From assembly GCF_000152945.2 (NCBI RefSeq), contig NC_020830.1, positions 248,001 to 312,000 on the forward strand: DNA of 64,000 nt, in the 5' to 3' direction. The notes beneath the pieces were generated by a model, which was not told the DNA's origin, did not search any database, and saw only the letters and a program-made list of their open reading frames with translations. The DNA is from Polaribacter sp. MED152 (lineage in GTDB: Bacteria > Bacteroidota > Bacteroidia > Flavobacteriales > Flavobacteriaceae). The position numbers and the translations under genes were made by a program. Position 1 is the first letter of the stretch, and the number at the start of each line of letters is the position of its first letter. Positions 1-8,584 of this stretch are shown here, piece by piece.

Positions 1-53
1 ACACGTTATAAAGGTTAATATTTTGTGAAGAAGTATAAAAAAGAGGCAAAAAG

Positions 54-137
54 TGCGCACGAGAAGATTCGAACTTCCACAAACTTAAGTTTACAGCCCC
101 CTCAAGGCTGCGCGTCTACCAGTTTCGCCACGTGCGC
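54..137 (-). tRNA. tRNA-Leu (anticodon GAG)
   Basis: Read on the minus strand this folds into an 84-nt class II tRNA. The acceptor stem GCGCACG pairs with CGTGCGC, the D-arm carries TGGTAGACGC, the anticodon stem CAGCC/GGCTG encloses the loop TTGAGGG (anticodon GAG, Leu CUC/CUU), there is a long variable arm, and the T-loop is TTCGAAT. The discriminator is A and no CCA is encoded, so a CCA-adding enzyme must finish the 3' end. It lies 51 bases downstream of tRNA-Lys on the same strand and is probably co-transcribed with it. Confidence 0.95.
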
Positions 138-188
138 TTTGTATTTAGAAAACAAAAAAGTTAAGCAAATGCTTAACTTTTTCTCTTG

Positions 189-261
189 TGACCGGGCTGG
201 GGCTCGAACCCAGGACCCTCTCCTTAAAAGGGAGATGCTCTACCAACTGAGCTACCAGGTC
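189..261 (-). tRNA. tRNA-Lys (anticodon TTT)
   Basis: A 73-nt class I tRNA on the minus strand. The anticodon stem TCTCC/GGAGA encloses CTTTTAA (anticodon TTT, Lys). The D-arm is GCTCAGTTGGTAGAGC and the T-arm CTGGG/CCCAG has a TTCGAGC loop. The acceptor strands GACCTGG and CCCGGTC pair except at position 5-68, which reads T opposite C. No CCA is encoded. It is first in a two-tRNA transcript, ahead of tRNA-Leu. Confidence 0.94.
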
Positions 262-276
262 AAAAATTAACAGGTG

Positions 277-284
277 CAAATATA
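277..284 (-). promoter_or_regulatory. -7 box of the tRNA-Lys/tRNA-Leu transcript
   Basis: On the minus strand this reads TATATTTG, matching the Bacteroidota -7 consensus TAnnTTTG. It ends 16 bases before the first base of tRNA-Lys, which suits a start point a few bases upstream of the mature tRNA. No clear -33 TTTG was found at the usual spacing. Confidence 0.5.
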
Positions 285-354
285 CTATCAATCTTTGAAA
301 TTGAAATAGAAAAAAGCATAAATTTTTATCGATATTTGTAGAAAATTACAAATT

Positions 355-876
355 ATGAAAATTGTCTTGTTAGGTTACATGGCTTCAGGTAAATCTAGTA
401 TTGGTAAAAGATTGGCTAAATCTTTAAATATCAGTTTTATAGATTTAGATGATTATATTATTGAAAAAGAAAATTCATCTATCGCTGAAATTTTTAGTTC
501 TAAAGGAGAAATTTATTTTAGAAAAATAGAACATGTTTACTTAAAAGAAATTCTAGATAACGAAAAAAACTTTATTCTAGCTTTAGGTGGGGGCACTCCT
601 TGTTATGCAAATAATATGGATCTTATAAATAACAGTGCAGCAACATCTATTTACTTGCAGGGCAATGTGCCAACTTTGGTCGAAAGATTAATTAAAAAGA
701 AAGCAAAAAGACCTTTGGTTGCCTCTTTATCTGATGAACAAATACCAGAATTTGTAGCGAAACATCTTTTTGAAAGGAGAGCGTTTTATGAACAAACAGA
801 AATGACTTTTAAAATAGATCAAAAATCAAAGAAAGCAGTTGCTAAAGAAATTGAAGGTGTGTTGCTACTACATTAA
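355..876 (+). CDS. aroK: Shikimate kinase
   Basis: Phosphorylates shikimate at the 3-hydroxyl with ATP, in the cytoplasmic chorismate pathway. The 173-residue length is normal for AroK. A P-loop GYMASGKSS lies at residues 7-15, an acidic IDLDD stretch follows near residue 30, and a GGGTP shikimate-binding motif sits near residue 80; a lid-type RPL follows near residue 120. The gene starts at the first ATG after the tRNA region. Its 3' end overlaps the convergent phosphoribosyltransferase gene by 9 bases. It appears to be a single-gene unit. Confidence 0.93.
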   Translation: MKIVLLGYMASGKSSIGKRLAKSLNISFIDLDDYIIEKENSSIAEIFSSKGEIYFRKIEHVYLKEILDNEKNFILALGGGTPCYANNMDLINNSAATSIYLQGNVPTLVERLIKKKAKRPLVASLSDEQIPEFVAKHLFERRAFYEQTEMTFKIDQKSKKAVAKEIEGVLLLH

Positions 877-1371
877 ATAAGCCTTAGCTTCGAGATCAGA
901 AAAATCTACTTGAATATGTTCTTTAATAGAGGTGGATAGAGATACCCCTTTAAAATCTGCTTTTACAGGGTATTTTTTATGATTTCTGTTTACTAAAACT
1001 GCAGTTTTAAATCGCTTTAAAGGCACGTCTAAAAAATGCTTTACACCATATATTAAAGTGGTTCCTGAGTTTAAAACATCATCAACTAAAACTAGCGATT
1101 TATTTTTATAATCTTCTACTTTTAAAGAAGTTGTAATTGGTTCTAATGGTTTTTTCTTGTTGATAGTAACTTCACAAATGGTAACCTTTAAATTAGAAAT
1201 TTCGGTTAGGGTAGCTACTAGTTTTTCAGCAAAAATATATCCATTACCAACAATACCTGCTATAATTACTTCAGTTTCATTACTATTGCTTTCAAAAATT
1301 TGATAGGCAATTCGCTTTATTTTTTGGTTAATTTGTACGTTGTCTAAAATTATATTGCTCTCAGTTGTCAT
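868..1371 (-). CDS. Phosphoribosyltransferase (PyrR-like, type I)
   Basis: A 167-residue type I phosphoribosyltransferase. The PRPP-binding motif LVLVDDVLNSGTT is at residues 93-105, preceded by a hydrophobic strand (VIIAGIVGNG, 35-44). The fold is shared by PyrR, hypoxanthine and xanthine phosphoribosyltransferases, and the sequence does not fix the substrate; the layout resembles PyrR-like proteins of Bacteroidota. Its ATG overlaps the stop of the upstream S4-domain gene by one base (TAATG), so the two are probably translationally coupled. It converges on aroK with a 9-base overlap. Confidence 0.82.
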   Translation of the reverse strand: MTTESNIILDNVQINQKIKRIAYQIFESNSNETEVIIAGIVGNGYIFAEKLVATLTEISNLKVTICEVTINKKKPLEPITTSLKVEDYKNKSLVLVDDVLNSGTTLIYGVKHFLDVPLKRFKTAVLVNRNHKKYPVKADFKGVSLSTSIKEHIQVDFSDLEAKAYLM

Positions 1372-1745
1372 TATTCTTCAGTATTATCTGTAAAACCTTC
1401 TATATCTCTTCTATCTTTTTTGGTTGGTCTGCCTGTACCTTTTTTACGGTAATAATCTTTAGAGTACTTTAATAACTCATTTTTCTGAAACTCCTCTTTT
1501 GGAGTCACGTCTTTTCGATACAGATCTACCAATTTTGCACCAACTCTACTTTCAGGTAAATCTAAAACTTTTATTTGATAATTGATTTGATTTTTTCGAA
1601 CTCTTATAAGTTCATTTCCAAACACCTCTTTAGAGGGTTTAATATTAGCATCATCAATCTTTACTTGCCCTTTTTTACAAGCATTTGTAGCCAAACTTCT
1701 TGTCTTAAAAAGTCGAATACACCATAAGTATTTATCAATTCTCAT
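1371..1745 (-). CDS. S4-domain RNA-binding protein (Hsp15 family)
   Basis: A 124-residue cytoplasmic protein whose first 60 or so residues form an S4 RNA-binding domain (MRIDKYLWCIRLFKTRSLA, then KGQVKI). The basic C-terminal tail (KKGTGRPTKKDRRD) is typical of Hsp15/HslR, which in Escherichia coli binds stalled 50S subunits carrying peptidyl-tRNA. It is first in a two-gene unit with the phosphoribosyltransferase. Family assignment is firm; the exact ribosome-rescue role is inferred from the family. Confidence 0.87.
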   Translation of the reverse strand: MRIDKYLWCIRLFKTRSLATNACKKGQVKIDDANIKPSKEVFGNELIRVRKNQINYQIKVLDLPESRVGAKLVDLYRKDVTPKEEFQKNELLKYSKDYYRKKGTGRPTKKDRRDIEGFTDNTEE

Positions 1746-1824
1746 AAAAAAAGTTAAAATATAGGTTTTGTCTTTTTACAAAGGTATAAAAATGGTAAAT
1801 TGCGCGCTCAAATTTAAGCTATAA

Positions 1825-2742
1825 ATGATAAAATTTAGAAATATAATTGTAGTTCTTGTACTATCAGTTTTAATATATGCATGTGGAGATGACGGTTTTT
1901 TAGTGAATCCGTTTGCAGATGTAAACCATATAGAACTTGCAAAAACAGATAACGACTCTATTGTAAAGTTTTTGCAGAACCATTATTATGATAAAGATTT
2001 AGATTCTGTAAAGCCTTTGGTAGATGGTGAAACTGCAATGATAAACGATGTTTCTAGTTTAAGAACTTTAGATATTACAGAAAATACTATTGATTATAAA
2101 TTGTATGTTTATGTAGCAAGACAAGGAGATTCTGGTGCAGATCCTGATAAAGGTTTTCCAACTAGTGTAGATTCTGTTTTTGTAAAGTATGATGGACGAA
2201 CAATGGGAGGTACTACTTTTTCTGAAAGCAGCTTTGATAGTAATATTTCTGGTATTTGGTTTACATTAGTAAACGTAATTAGAGGTTGGTCTTATGGTTT
2301 TACTCAAGTAAAAGGAGGTGAACTTAAGAAAGACGCGAATGGTGGTCCTTTTAATGGGCCTGTAACCTATTTAAATGGGGCAAAAGGTGTTTTATTTATT
2401 CCTTCTGGTTTAGCTTATCCATCATCTAACGTAAACAATCAAACAAATTCACTGGTAGACACGAATTTAATGTTCTATTTTGATTTGTTAACTATTGTAC
2501 CAGACACAGATCATGATAATGATGGTGTACCATCAATAGCTGAAGATGTGGATGGAGATGGAATTGTAACTAACGATGATACTGATGAGGATGGTTTTCC
2601 TAACTATTTTGATGTTGATGATGATGGTGATGGTGTTTTTACCATAGATGAAGATGCTAACAATGATGGAGACCCAACTAACGATTTTAGTGATCCTAAT
2701 AATCCTGATTTACCAGATTATTTAAATCCGGACATTAATTAG
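1825..2742 (+). CDS. FKBP-like lipoprotein with Asp-rich C-terminal tail
   Basis: A predicted lipoprotein with lipobox LIYAC (Cys20). Residues about 115-225 resemble an FKBP-type peptidyl-prolyl isomerase: VDSVFVKYDG, then VIRGWSYGF, then VLFIPSGLAYPS, as in FKBP domains with a glycine-rich insertion. Residues 227-305 are dense in Asp and Gly (DTDHDNDGVP, DVDGDGI, DVDDDGDG), like calcium-binding thrombospondin type 3 repeats. It probably acts in the periplasm or at the outer membrane; isomerase activity is unproven because several active-site aromatics cannot be placed by eye. It stands alone, followed by a strong terminator. Confidence 0.75.
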   Translation: MIKFRNIIVVLVLSVLIYACGDDGFLVNPFADVNHIELAKTDNDSIVKFLQNHYYDKDLDSVKPLVDGETAMINDVSSLRTLDITENTIDYKLYVYVARQGDSGADPDKGFPTSVDSVFVKYDGRTMGGTTFSESSFDSNISGIWFTLVNVIRGWSYGFTQVKGGELKKDANGGPFNGPVTYLNGAKGVLFIPSGLAYPSSNVNNQTNSLVDTNLMFYFDLLTIVPDTDHDNDGVPSIAEDVDGDGIVTNDDTDEDGFPNYFDVDDDGDGVFTIDEDANNDGDPTNDFSDPNNPDLPDYLNPDIN

Positions 2743-2763
2743 AATTTTTCTAATTGAATTCAA

Positions 2764-2803
2764 TAAAAAATCGCTTTTCATAATGATGAAAAGCGCTTTT
2801 TTA
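2764..2803. terminator. Bidirectional terminator between the FKBP-like gene and folD
   Basis: A ten-base-pair perfect stem (CGCTTTTCAT at 2772-2781 with ATGAAAAGCG at 2786-2795) and 4-base loop is preceded by an A-run and followed by a T-run. It can therefore terminate transcripts from both convergent neighbours. Confidence 0.88.
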
Positions 2804-2826
2804 TGTTTGTACTTTTTTAATTAAGC

Positions 2827-3705
2827 TTATTTACTTTTACGTTTACAAGCCAATAAGGTATTCTTTAATAACATTGCAATTGTCATTGGACCAACTCCAC
2901 CAGGAACAGGAGTAATAAATTCAGACTTTTCAGCAACTTCATCAAAAGCAACATCACCAATTAATCTAAATCCTCTTTTTTTGCTTGAATCTGCAATTCT
3001 AGTAATTCCAACATCAATTACAGTTACATTATCTTTTACCATATCTGCTTTAACAAATTCTGGTATACCAATAGCTGCAATAATGATGTCTGCCTGTAAG
3101 GTAATTTCTTTTAAGTTTTTAGTTCTACTATGACACATAGTTACAGTAGCATTACCTACTTTTCTTTTTTGTGATAATAGAATACTCATAGGGCTACCTA
3201 CAATATGACTTCTTCCTAAAACAACTACATGTTTTCCTGAGGTTTCTACATTATACCTTTCTAACAATTCTAAAATTCCAAATGGAGTAGCAGAAATAAA
3301 GGTTGGCAAGTTTAAAGCCATTTTACCAACATTTGTTGGATGAAAACCATCTACATCTTTATCAGGATGAACAGCCATAATAACTTTTTGCTCATCTATA
3401 TGTTTTGGTAATGGTAGTTGCACTATAAACCCATCAATATCATTATCTACATTAAGAACCGCAATTTCATTTAATAAGTCTTCTTCAGAAATATCTTCTG
3501 GTAATCGTATTAAAGTAGATTCAAAACCTACACGTTCGCAAGCCTTTACTTTTGCATTTACATAGGTTATACTTGCACCATCATTACCTACAATAATTGC
3601 AGCTAAATGAGGTGTTTTATGGCCTTTATCTTTTAAATCTGTTACTTCTAAGGCTATTTCTTCTTTAATATCTGCAGAAGTTTTTTTGCCATCTAATAAT
3701 ATCAT
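2827..3705 (-). CDS. folD: Methylenetetrahydrofolate dehydrogenase/cyclohydrolase
   Basis: Bifunctional cytoplasmic enzyme converting 5,10-methylene-THF to 10-formyl-THF with NADP. The 292-residue length is standard. The catalytic-site signature [10 protein letters not shown] near residues 49-58 carries the conserved Tyr and Lys; [19 protein letters not shown] (nucleotide binding) and the C-terminal PGGVGPMT signature are all intact. It lies 34 bases downstream of ffh on the same strand and is probably co-transcribed, a pairing without obvious functional link. Confidence 0.96.
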   Translation of the reverse strand: MILLDGKKTSADIKEEIALEVTDLKDKGHKTPHLAAIIVGNDGASITYVNAKVKACERVGFESTLIRLPEDISEEDLLNEIAVLNVDNDIDGFIVQLPLPKHIDEQKVIMAVHPDKDVDGFHPTNVGKMALNLPTFISATPFGILELLERYNVETSGKHVVVLGRSHIVGSPMSILLSQKRKVGNATVTMCHSRTKNLKEITLQADIIIAAIGIPEFVKADMVKDNVTVIDVGITRIADSSKKRGFRLIGDVAFDEVAEKSEFITPVPGGVGPMTIAMLLKNTLLACKRKSK

Positions 3706-3739
3706 GTGTTGTGTTGTTGGTGTTGTTTTGTTGTATTTG

Positions 3740-5068
3740 TTAACGCATTCCTTGCATCATTTGCATCATTTTTTTGCCTCCACCACCTTGCATCATTTTC
3801 ATCATTTTACTCATTTGATTGAATTGCTTCATTAGCTGGTTTACTTCTTGAATAGATGTACCAGAACCTTTTGCAATTCTTTTCTTTCTACTTGCATTTA
3901 TAGTTGATGGTGTGCTTCTTTCTTTTGGAGTCATTGAATGTATAATTGCTTCAATTCCTTTAAAAGCATCATCATCTATATCTACATCTTTCATGGCTTT
4001 ACCTGCACCAGGAATCATACCTACTAAATCTTTCATGCTACCCATCTTTTTGATTTGCTGAATCTGATTTAAGAAATCATCAAAACCAAACTGATTTTTT
4101 GCAATCTTCTTTTGTAATTTTCTAGCCTCTTCTTCATCATATTGGTCTTGTGCTCTTTCTACTAAAGAAATAACATCTCCCATTCCCAAAATACGATCAG
4201 CCATCCTGTCTGGATAAAAGACATCAATAGCTTCCATTTTTTCACCTGTACCAATAAATTTAATTGGTTTATTTACTACAGATTTAATAGATAAAGCAGC
4301 ACCACCTCTAGTATCACCATCTAATTTGGTTAAGACAACTCCATCAAAATTTAAAATGTCATTAAACGCTTTAGCAGTGTTAACAGCATCTTGCCCAGTC
4401 ATAGAATCTACAACAAATAAGGTTTCTTGAGGTGTAATTGCTTTGTGAATGTTAGAAATCTCTGTCATCATTTCTTGATCTACAGCCAAACGTCCTGCAG
4501 TATCAATTATTACAACATTTTTTCCATTTGCTTTTGCGTGTTTAATTGCATTTTGAGAAATTTCAACAGGATTATTGTTGCCAACTTCTGCATAAACTTC
4601 AACGCCAATTTGTTCACCAACTACTTGTAATTGGTTTATGGCTGCAGGTCTATAAACATCACAACCAACAAGTAAAACTTGTTTAGATTTTTTTGTTTTT
4701 AAATAATTGGCTAATTTTCCTGAAAACGTAGTTTTACCAGAACCTTGTAAACCAGACATTAAAATTACAGTGGGTGAACCACCTAAATTTACACCAACAG
4801 TTTCACCACCCATTAATTTGGTTAATTCGTCTTTAACCAATTTTACCATTAACTGTCCAGGGTTTAATGTAGTTAATACATCTTGCCCAATTGCTTCAGT
4901 CTGTACTTTTTTTGTAAACTCTTTGGCTATTTTAAAGTTAACATCGGCATCTAATAATGCTCTTCTAACTTCTTTTAAAGTTTCTGCAACATTAATTTCT
5001 GTAATTTGGCCATGACCTTTTAGGGTGTGTAAGGCTTTATCTAATTTATCACTTAAATTATTAAACAT
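3740..5068 (-). CDS. ffh: Signal recognition particle GTPase Ffh (SRP54)
   Basis: Binds 4.5S RNA and the signal sequences of nascent membrane proteins and delivers ribosomes to FtsY. The 442 residues show the N domain (1-95), the G domain with P-loop GLQGSGKTT (106-114) and DTAGR (189-193), the [10 protein letters not shown] guanine-specificity motif, and a Met-rich M domain ending in [20 protein letters not shown] candidate -7 box lies 25 bases upstream of the start. Confidence 0.97.
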   Translation of the reverse strand: MFNNLSDKLDKALHTLKGHGQITEINVAETLKEVRRALLDADVNFKIAKEFTKKVQTEAIGQDVLTTLNPGQLMVKLVKDELTKLMGGETVGVNLGGSPTVILMSGLQGSGKTTFSGKLANYLKTKKSKQVLLVGCDVYRPAAINQLQVVGEQIGVEVYAEVGNNNPVEISQNAIKHAKANGKNVVIIDTAGRLAVDQEMMTEISNIHKAITPQETLFVVDSMTGQDAVNTAKAFNDILNFDGVVLTKLDGDTRGGAALSIKSVVNKPIKFIGTGEKMEAIDVFYPDRMADRILGMGDVISLVERAQDQYDEEEARKLQKKIAKNQFGFDDFLNQIQQIKKMGSMKDLVGMIPGAGKAMKDVDIDDDAFKGIEAIIHSMTPKERSTPSTINASRKKRIAKGSGTSIQEVNQLMKQFNQMSKMMKMMQGGGGKKMMQMMQGMR

Positions 5069-5093
5069 AATTTGTATTCGTTTTTTGGAAACA

Positions 5094-5101
5094 CAAATTT
5101 A
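5094..5101 (-). promoter_or_regulatory. Candidate -7 box for ffh-folD
   Basis: The minus strand reads TAAATTTG, fitting TAnnTTTG, 25 bases before the ffh ATG. A -33 element was not recognised, so this rests on the -7 match and position only. Confidence 0.4.
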
Positions 5102-5134
5102 CAAATTACTGTTCGCTTATAAAAATTTAAAAAC

Positions 5135-5572
5135 CTAATCTCTCTTTAAAAAAAGACTAGCTAAAAAGTTGATTAAATGAATGAAAATAGATACGAGGAA
5201 TAGAAAAAATGAGATGAGAAACAAGCTGTTTAAATCGAAACTTAAGAAGGTTTCCGTTTGTAAGTTTCCTGTTTCATCTAAATTAAAAATGGCGTACAAA
5301 TAGGGTAGAAGCGCAATTATTTGAAGTAAAATATGTAAAATAGTTAATATATTTTGAGGTGATTTATTCGCCCAGTTTAATGCTAAATAATTTAACCCAA
5401 TTAAACCAAAATAGACAGCAGAAACATAACACCAAAAATCTACATTGATTAAATAATATATGTAAGAAATACTAACATCAATAGGTACATTTCGTTTTAC
5501 AAACCCAAGAATTAAAAAAACTGGGATTAAATAAAAAAAGAAGAGATGGGGTTTGGTAATAAATTTTTTCAA
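5135..5572 (-). CDS. Four-helix membrane protein of unknown function
   Basis: I do not recognise this 145-residue protein. It has four predicted membrane segments (about 10-27, 44-66, 75-97 and 112-140), short loops and a charged C-terminus (LFLKRD). No catalytic motif or metal-ligand pattern stands out. It starts immediately after the DinB-like gene (no spacer) and is presumably translated from the same mRNA. The gene has the same composition as its neighbours. Confidence 0.7.
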   Translation of the reverse strand: MKKFITKPHLFFFYLIPVFLILGFVKRNVPIDVSISYIYYLINVDFWCYVSAVYFGLIGLNYLALNWANKSPQNILTILHILLQIIALLPYLYAIFNLDETGNLQTETFLSFDLNSLFLISFFLFLVSIFIHLINFLASLFLKRD

Positions 5573-6097
5573 CTAGTAATATAATTTTAAGGAATCTAAA
5601 TGGTGTTCTGTATGATGTGCTGTCCACATAATTATTTCTCTAACAGTCATTTTACCCATTAGAGGATGAGGGAGTATTAAGGTGTCTAAGTTCTTTTCGC
5701 TAATTTTTTTGGTTTTGTATTGCAGTTTCTTTTGTTGAATTTGATATCGAGTTAACAAACGATCTCTTTGTTTTAAGCTTGGTGTCTTTAAATCTTTATT
5801 AAATTTTGCAGCTCGCTCTTTATTGGCTAGTAATTTCTCTTGATATTTGTTTGCTACAGTTTCGTAATCTCTGCTTTCTCTATTGGCAACACCAAATTTA
5901 TATTTAATGAAAAATCGCGGATAACTTAAAGCATTGTTCAATAATTGAATGCTATTTACCAGATGTAAAATATGCTGACCAACAGTCCATTTACCTTCTG
6001 GAGCTTCCATCCAGATCGCTCTTGGTTGTTCTTTTAACCATTCAAATAGTTCTGCATGTTTCTGTTCTAACAAGTCTGCAATGTCAACTTTATCCAT
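5573..6097 (-). CDS. DinB-like four-helix-bundle protein
   Basis: A 174-residue protein of the DinB/YfiT superfamily, whose members are metal-binding four-helix bundles, several of them bacillithiol- or mycothiol-dependent transferases. The expected histidines are visible: the WTVGQHILHLVNS helix (His near residues 47 and 50) and the WTAHHTEHHLDSL helix near the C-terminus. The substrate is unknown. The next gene (four-helix membrane protein) starts directly after its stop; a hairpin upstream separates it from msrB. Confidence 0.83.
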   Translation of the reverse strand: MDKVDIADLLEQKHAELFEWLKEQPRAIWMEAPEGKWTVGQHILHLVNSIQLLNNALSYPRFFIKYKFGVANRESRDYETVANKYQEKLLANKERAAKFNKDLKTPSLKQRDRLLTRYQIQQKKLQYKTKKISEKNLDTLILPHPLMGKMTVREIIMWTAHHTEHHLDSLKLYY

Positions 6098-6180
6098 CCT
6101 TCCAATATTAGTTACTAAAAGTATGAAAATTAATTAGATTCAGCATTATGATCAAGAATTTCAATCTCTTAATTCAAAAA

Positions 6181-6214
6181 AAACTCATTAGAAAGAAATA
6201 TCTAATGAGTTTTA
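6181..6214. terminator. Terminator downstream of msrB
   Basis: ACTCATTAGA (6183-6192) pairs perfectly with TCTAATGAGT (6201-6210) around an 8-base loop. An A-run precedes it on the plus strand (a T-run for minus-strand transcripts), so it ends the hydrolase-msrB unit before the DinB-like gene. Confidence 0.82.
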
Positions 6215-6236
6215 AAATTCGTGAAGTACAAAAACC

Positions 6237-6719
6237 TTATTCTTTTGGTATAAAGTTTAAAGCTACTCCATTAATACAATGACGCTTTCCTGTTGTCTTT
6301 GCTGGTCCATCATCAAAAGAATGCCCTAAATGACCACCACAGGTATTGCACTTTAATTCTGTTCTGGCATAACCAATTTTATAATCTACATCTAACTCAA
6401 CATTGCCTTTTATTGCTCTATCAAAAGAAGGCCAACCTGTACCAGAATCAAACTTATGTTCTGATTTGTATAAAGGAGTTTTACATGCTGCACATACAAA
6501 TGTACCCTCTTTATAATTCTTGTTTAAAGGACTTGTGAAAGGTCTTTCTGTGCCTGCTTCTCTTAAAACATAATATTCCTGAGGTGATAAAAGCTTTTTC
6601 CACTCAGCATTTGTTTTTTCAACTTTATAGGTTTTTTTATCTTTCTTTTTTGATTCTTGCGCATTTCCTGCACAGCTAATAATTAAAACGAATAGAAATA
6701 AACTTGCTATTTTTTTCAT
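6237..6719 (-). CDS. msrB: Peptide-methionine (R)-S-oxide reductase, exported lipoprotein form
   Basis: Reduces methionine-R-sulfoxide in proteins. An N-terminal signal with lipobox LIISC (Cys16) places it in the envelope rather than the cytoplasm. The zinc site is complete (CAAC, Cys76/Cys79; CNTC, Cys124/Cys127) and the resolving region [11 protein letters not shown] leads to the catalytic Cys148 in RHCINGVAL. Its ATG overlaps the end of the upstream hydrolase gene by 4 bases. Exported MsrB would repair oxidised envelope proteins; the electron donor is not evident here. Confidence 0.94.
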   Translation of the reverse strand: MKKIASLFLFVLIISCAGNAQESKKKDKKTYKVEKTNAEWKKLLSPQEYYVLREAGTERPFTSPLNKNYKEGTFVCAACKTPLYKSEHKFDSGTGWPSFDRAIKGNVELDVDYKIGYARTELKCNTCGGHLGHSFDDGPAKTTGKRHCINGVALNFIPKE

Positions 6720-7591
6720 GTATGTTCTTTTATAAATTTTACAATTCTTAATGATATATTGTTATTCCTTAAAATTTTTGTGTGACCTAATCCATTAGTG
6801 ATTATAAGTGCACCCTTTTGTAAACTTTGACGAATATTTATGGCACAACTTACAGCTACATCTCCATCTAAAACATCATGAACAATAAAAGAAGGAATAC
6901 TTACTTTTTTGGCAGCTACACTTGTTGAATTGTCATCTAAACGAATGCCTAATTTTTTCTCAAATAGCGCTATAAATTTATTAGCAAACGAAGTATTCAA
7001 TCCTATGTTTTTAATGAAGTTATAAAATATATCTGATACTTTGTCTGCAGCACCAATAGTTACTAAACATTTAAAAGCATTACAATCGGCTTGTACGTTC
7101 ATCAAAACCATACCTCCAAAAGAATGTCCAATAGCAGCATCAAATGGTCCAAATTCTTTTTGAATACCCTTTACGCAATCTATATATTCAATTAAGTTTG
7201 TTGATTTACCTGAGGATGAACCATGTGCAGGTGCATCAAAAGAAATTACCATATAACCTTGTTCTAGTAAATGATTGGCAAGCATAAAAAGTTGGGTAGA
7301 TCTACCTGACCAGCCATGAGCAAGCAAAACTTTCTTATCTGAAAAACCATAGGAAATAATTTGAATGGTTTTATCGATTTCTTTACAATAGAATTTCTTT
7401 TTTTGAGAACTGGCTAACATGCCTAATTCTCTTTCTGGCCTTGCAAATTGAATAGGAGTTGCAAATAACCTACTTATAACAAAAAGAGTTAATCTAGTAG
7501 ATATTGCATTTAAGAATTTTATACCAACCTTTACAATCTTTGGAATGGCCAAATTAGATGAAAATTTTGGTTGTTTAAAAAACTGTTTCAT
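6716..7591 (-). CDS. Alpha/beta-hydrolase
   Basis: A 291-residue alpha/beta-hydrolase. The oxyanion-side motif LLAHGWSGR is near residues 89-97, SFDAPAHGSSSG at 117-128, and the nucleophile elbow GHSFGG at 155-160 (Ser157). A candidate acid is Asp in the HDVLDGDV stretch and the His is in GLGHTKIL. An amphipathic N-terminal helix (residues 18-45) may associate with membrane. The substrate is unknown. It forms a 4-base-overlap pair with msrB, suggesting co-expression, without explaining function. Confidence 0.85.
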   Translation of the reverse strand: MKQFFKQPKFSSNLAIPKIVKVGIKFLNAISTRLTLFVISRLFATPIQFARPERELGMLASSQKKKFYCKEIDKTIQIISYGFSDKKVLLAHGWSGRSTQLFMLANHLLEQGYMVISFDAPAHGSSSGKSTNLIEYIDCVKGIQKEFGPFDAAIGHSFGGMVLMNVQADCNAFKCLVTIGAADKVSDIFYNFIKNIGLNTSFANKFIALFEKKLGIRLDDNSTSVAAKKVSIPSFIVHDVLDGDVAVSCAINIRQSLQKGALIITNGLGHTKILRNNNISLRIVKFIKEHT

Positions 7592-7691
7592 GAATTACAA
7601 AATCAAATAGGTTCTTTTAATTTTCAATACAGCACAAATATTGGTTAATTAATTAATAAATTGCAGTCATTAACCGAAAAAATATTGAACA

Positions 7692-8507
7692 ATGAAGAAA
7701 ATAATAACTTTAGTAATTACCGTTTTTCTATTTGTAGAATGCAGTACAGTGCCAATTACAGGTAGAAAAAGAGTAAACTTTGTAAGTGACTCTCAGGTAT
7801 TACCAGCAAGTTTTGCACAGTACAATACATTTTTAGAAGAGAATAAACTATCTACTAACAGAGCTATGAGCAACCAAGTACAAAGTGTTGGTGTAAAAAT
7901 TTCTGAGGCCGTAGATCGTTTTATGCGAGCTAATAATATGGTAGAAGAAGCTAATGCATATAAATGGGAGTTTAACTTGGTAGAAGATAATACAGTAAAT
8001 GCTTGGTGTTTACCAGGTGGAAAAGTAGTTTTTTATACAGGCATTATGCCAATATGTGATAATGAAGATGGAGTAGCTGCAGTAATGGGGCATGAGGTGG
8101 CACATGCATTTGCAAAACATGGGCAGGAAAGAATGTCTCAAGGTCAATTGCAACAAATTGGTGGTTTAGCAGTAGCTTTAGGAACATCTAGTCAAAACCC
8201 AGAAACACAGCAATTATGGAACACTGCTTTTGGTATTGGTTCTGGATTGGGAATGTTAAAATTTAGTAGAACTCATGAGGAAGAAGCAGATAGGTTGGGC
8301 CTAGTGTTTATGATTATGGCTGGTTATGATGGTACAGAAGCTGCAGAAGTTTGGGTTAGAATGAGCCAAAGAGCTGGAGGAGGAAGTCAAGGACCGGAAA
8401 TTTTAAGTACACACCCACACAATGCATCTAGAATTCAAGATTTAAGATCGTATTTACCAACTGCTAGAAAATTAGCAGCACAATACAATACTCCTGTAAA
8501 AAGTTAA
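7692..8507 (+). CDS. M48-family zinc metalloprotease lipoprotein
   Basis: A 271-residue envelope protease with lipobox FVEC (Cys17). The zinc motif HEVAH is at residues 134-138, and the third ligand lies in the EEEADRLG helix further on; both are characteristic of family M48 (BepA/LoiP/HtpX type). The size and single-domain layout are like LoiP/YcaL, which handle misfolded outer-membrane proteins. It is monocistronic and ends in a strong terminator. Confidence 0.93.
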   Translation: MKKIITLVITVFLFVECSTVPITGRKRVNFVSDSQVLPASFAQYNTFLEENKLSTNRAMSNQVQSVGVKISEAVDRFMRANNMVEEANAYKWEFNLVEDNTVNAWCLPGGKVVFYTGIMPICDNEDGVAAVMGHEVAHAFAKHGQERMSQGQLQQIGGLAVALGTSSQNPETQQLWNTAFGIGSGLGMLKFSRTHEEEADRLGLVFMIMAGYDGTEAAEVWVRMSQRAGGGSQGPEILSTHPHNASRIQDLRSYLPTARKLAAQYNTPVKS

Positions 8508-8537
8508 GAATTGTAAGAAATAAAATTTCTATATTGT

Positions 8538-8572
8538 AACCGCTCAAAATTTGTTTTGAGCGGTTTTTTTAT
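8538..8572 (+). terminator. Terminator of the M48 protease gene
   Basis: AACCGCTCAAAA (8538-8549) pairs with TTTTGAGCGGTT (8554-8565), a 12-bp perfect stem with a 4-base loop, followed by a long T-run. Confidence 0.92.
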
Positions 8573-8584
8573 AAAATAAAATAT

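Noticed and set aside
25..270. Open frame across the two tRNA genes
   Set aside because: It lies over both tRNA genes with no protein-like features; tRNA folds explain the sequence.
4427..5015. Two open frames on the plus strand inside ffh
   Set aside because: They are antisense shadows of the conserved ffh gene with low-complexity translations.
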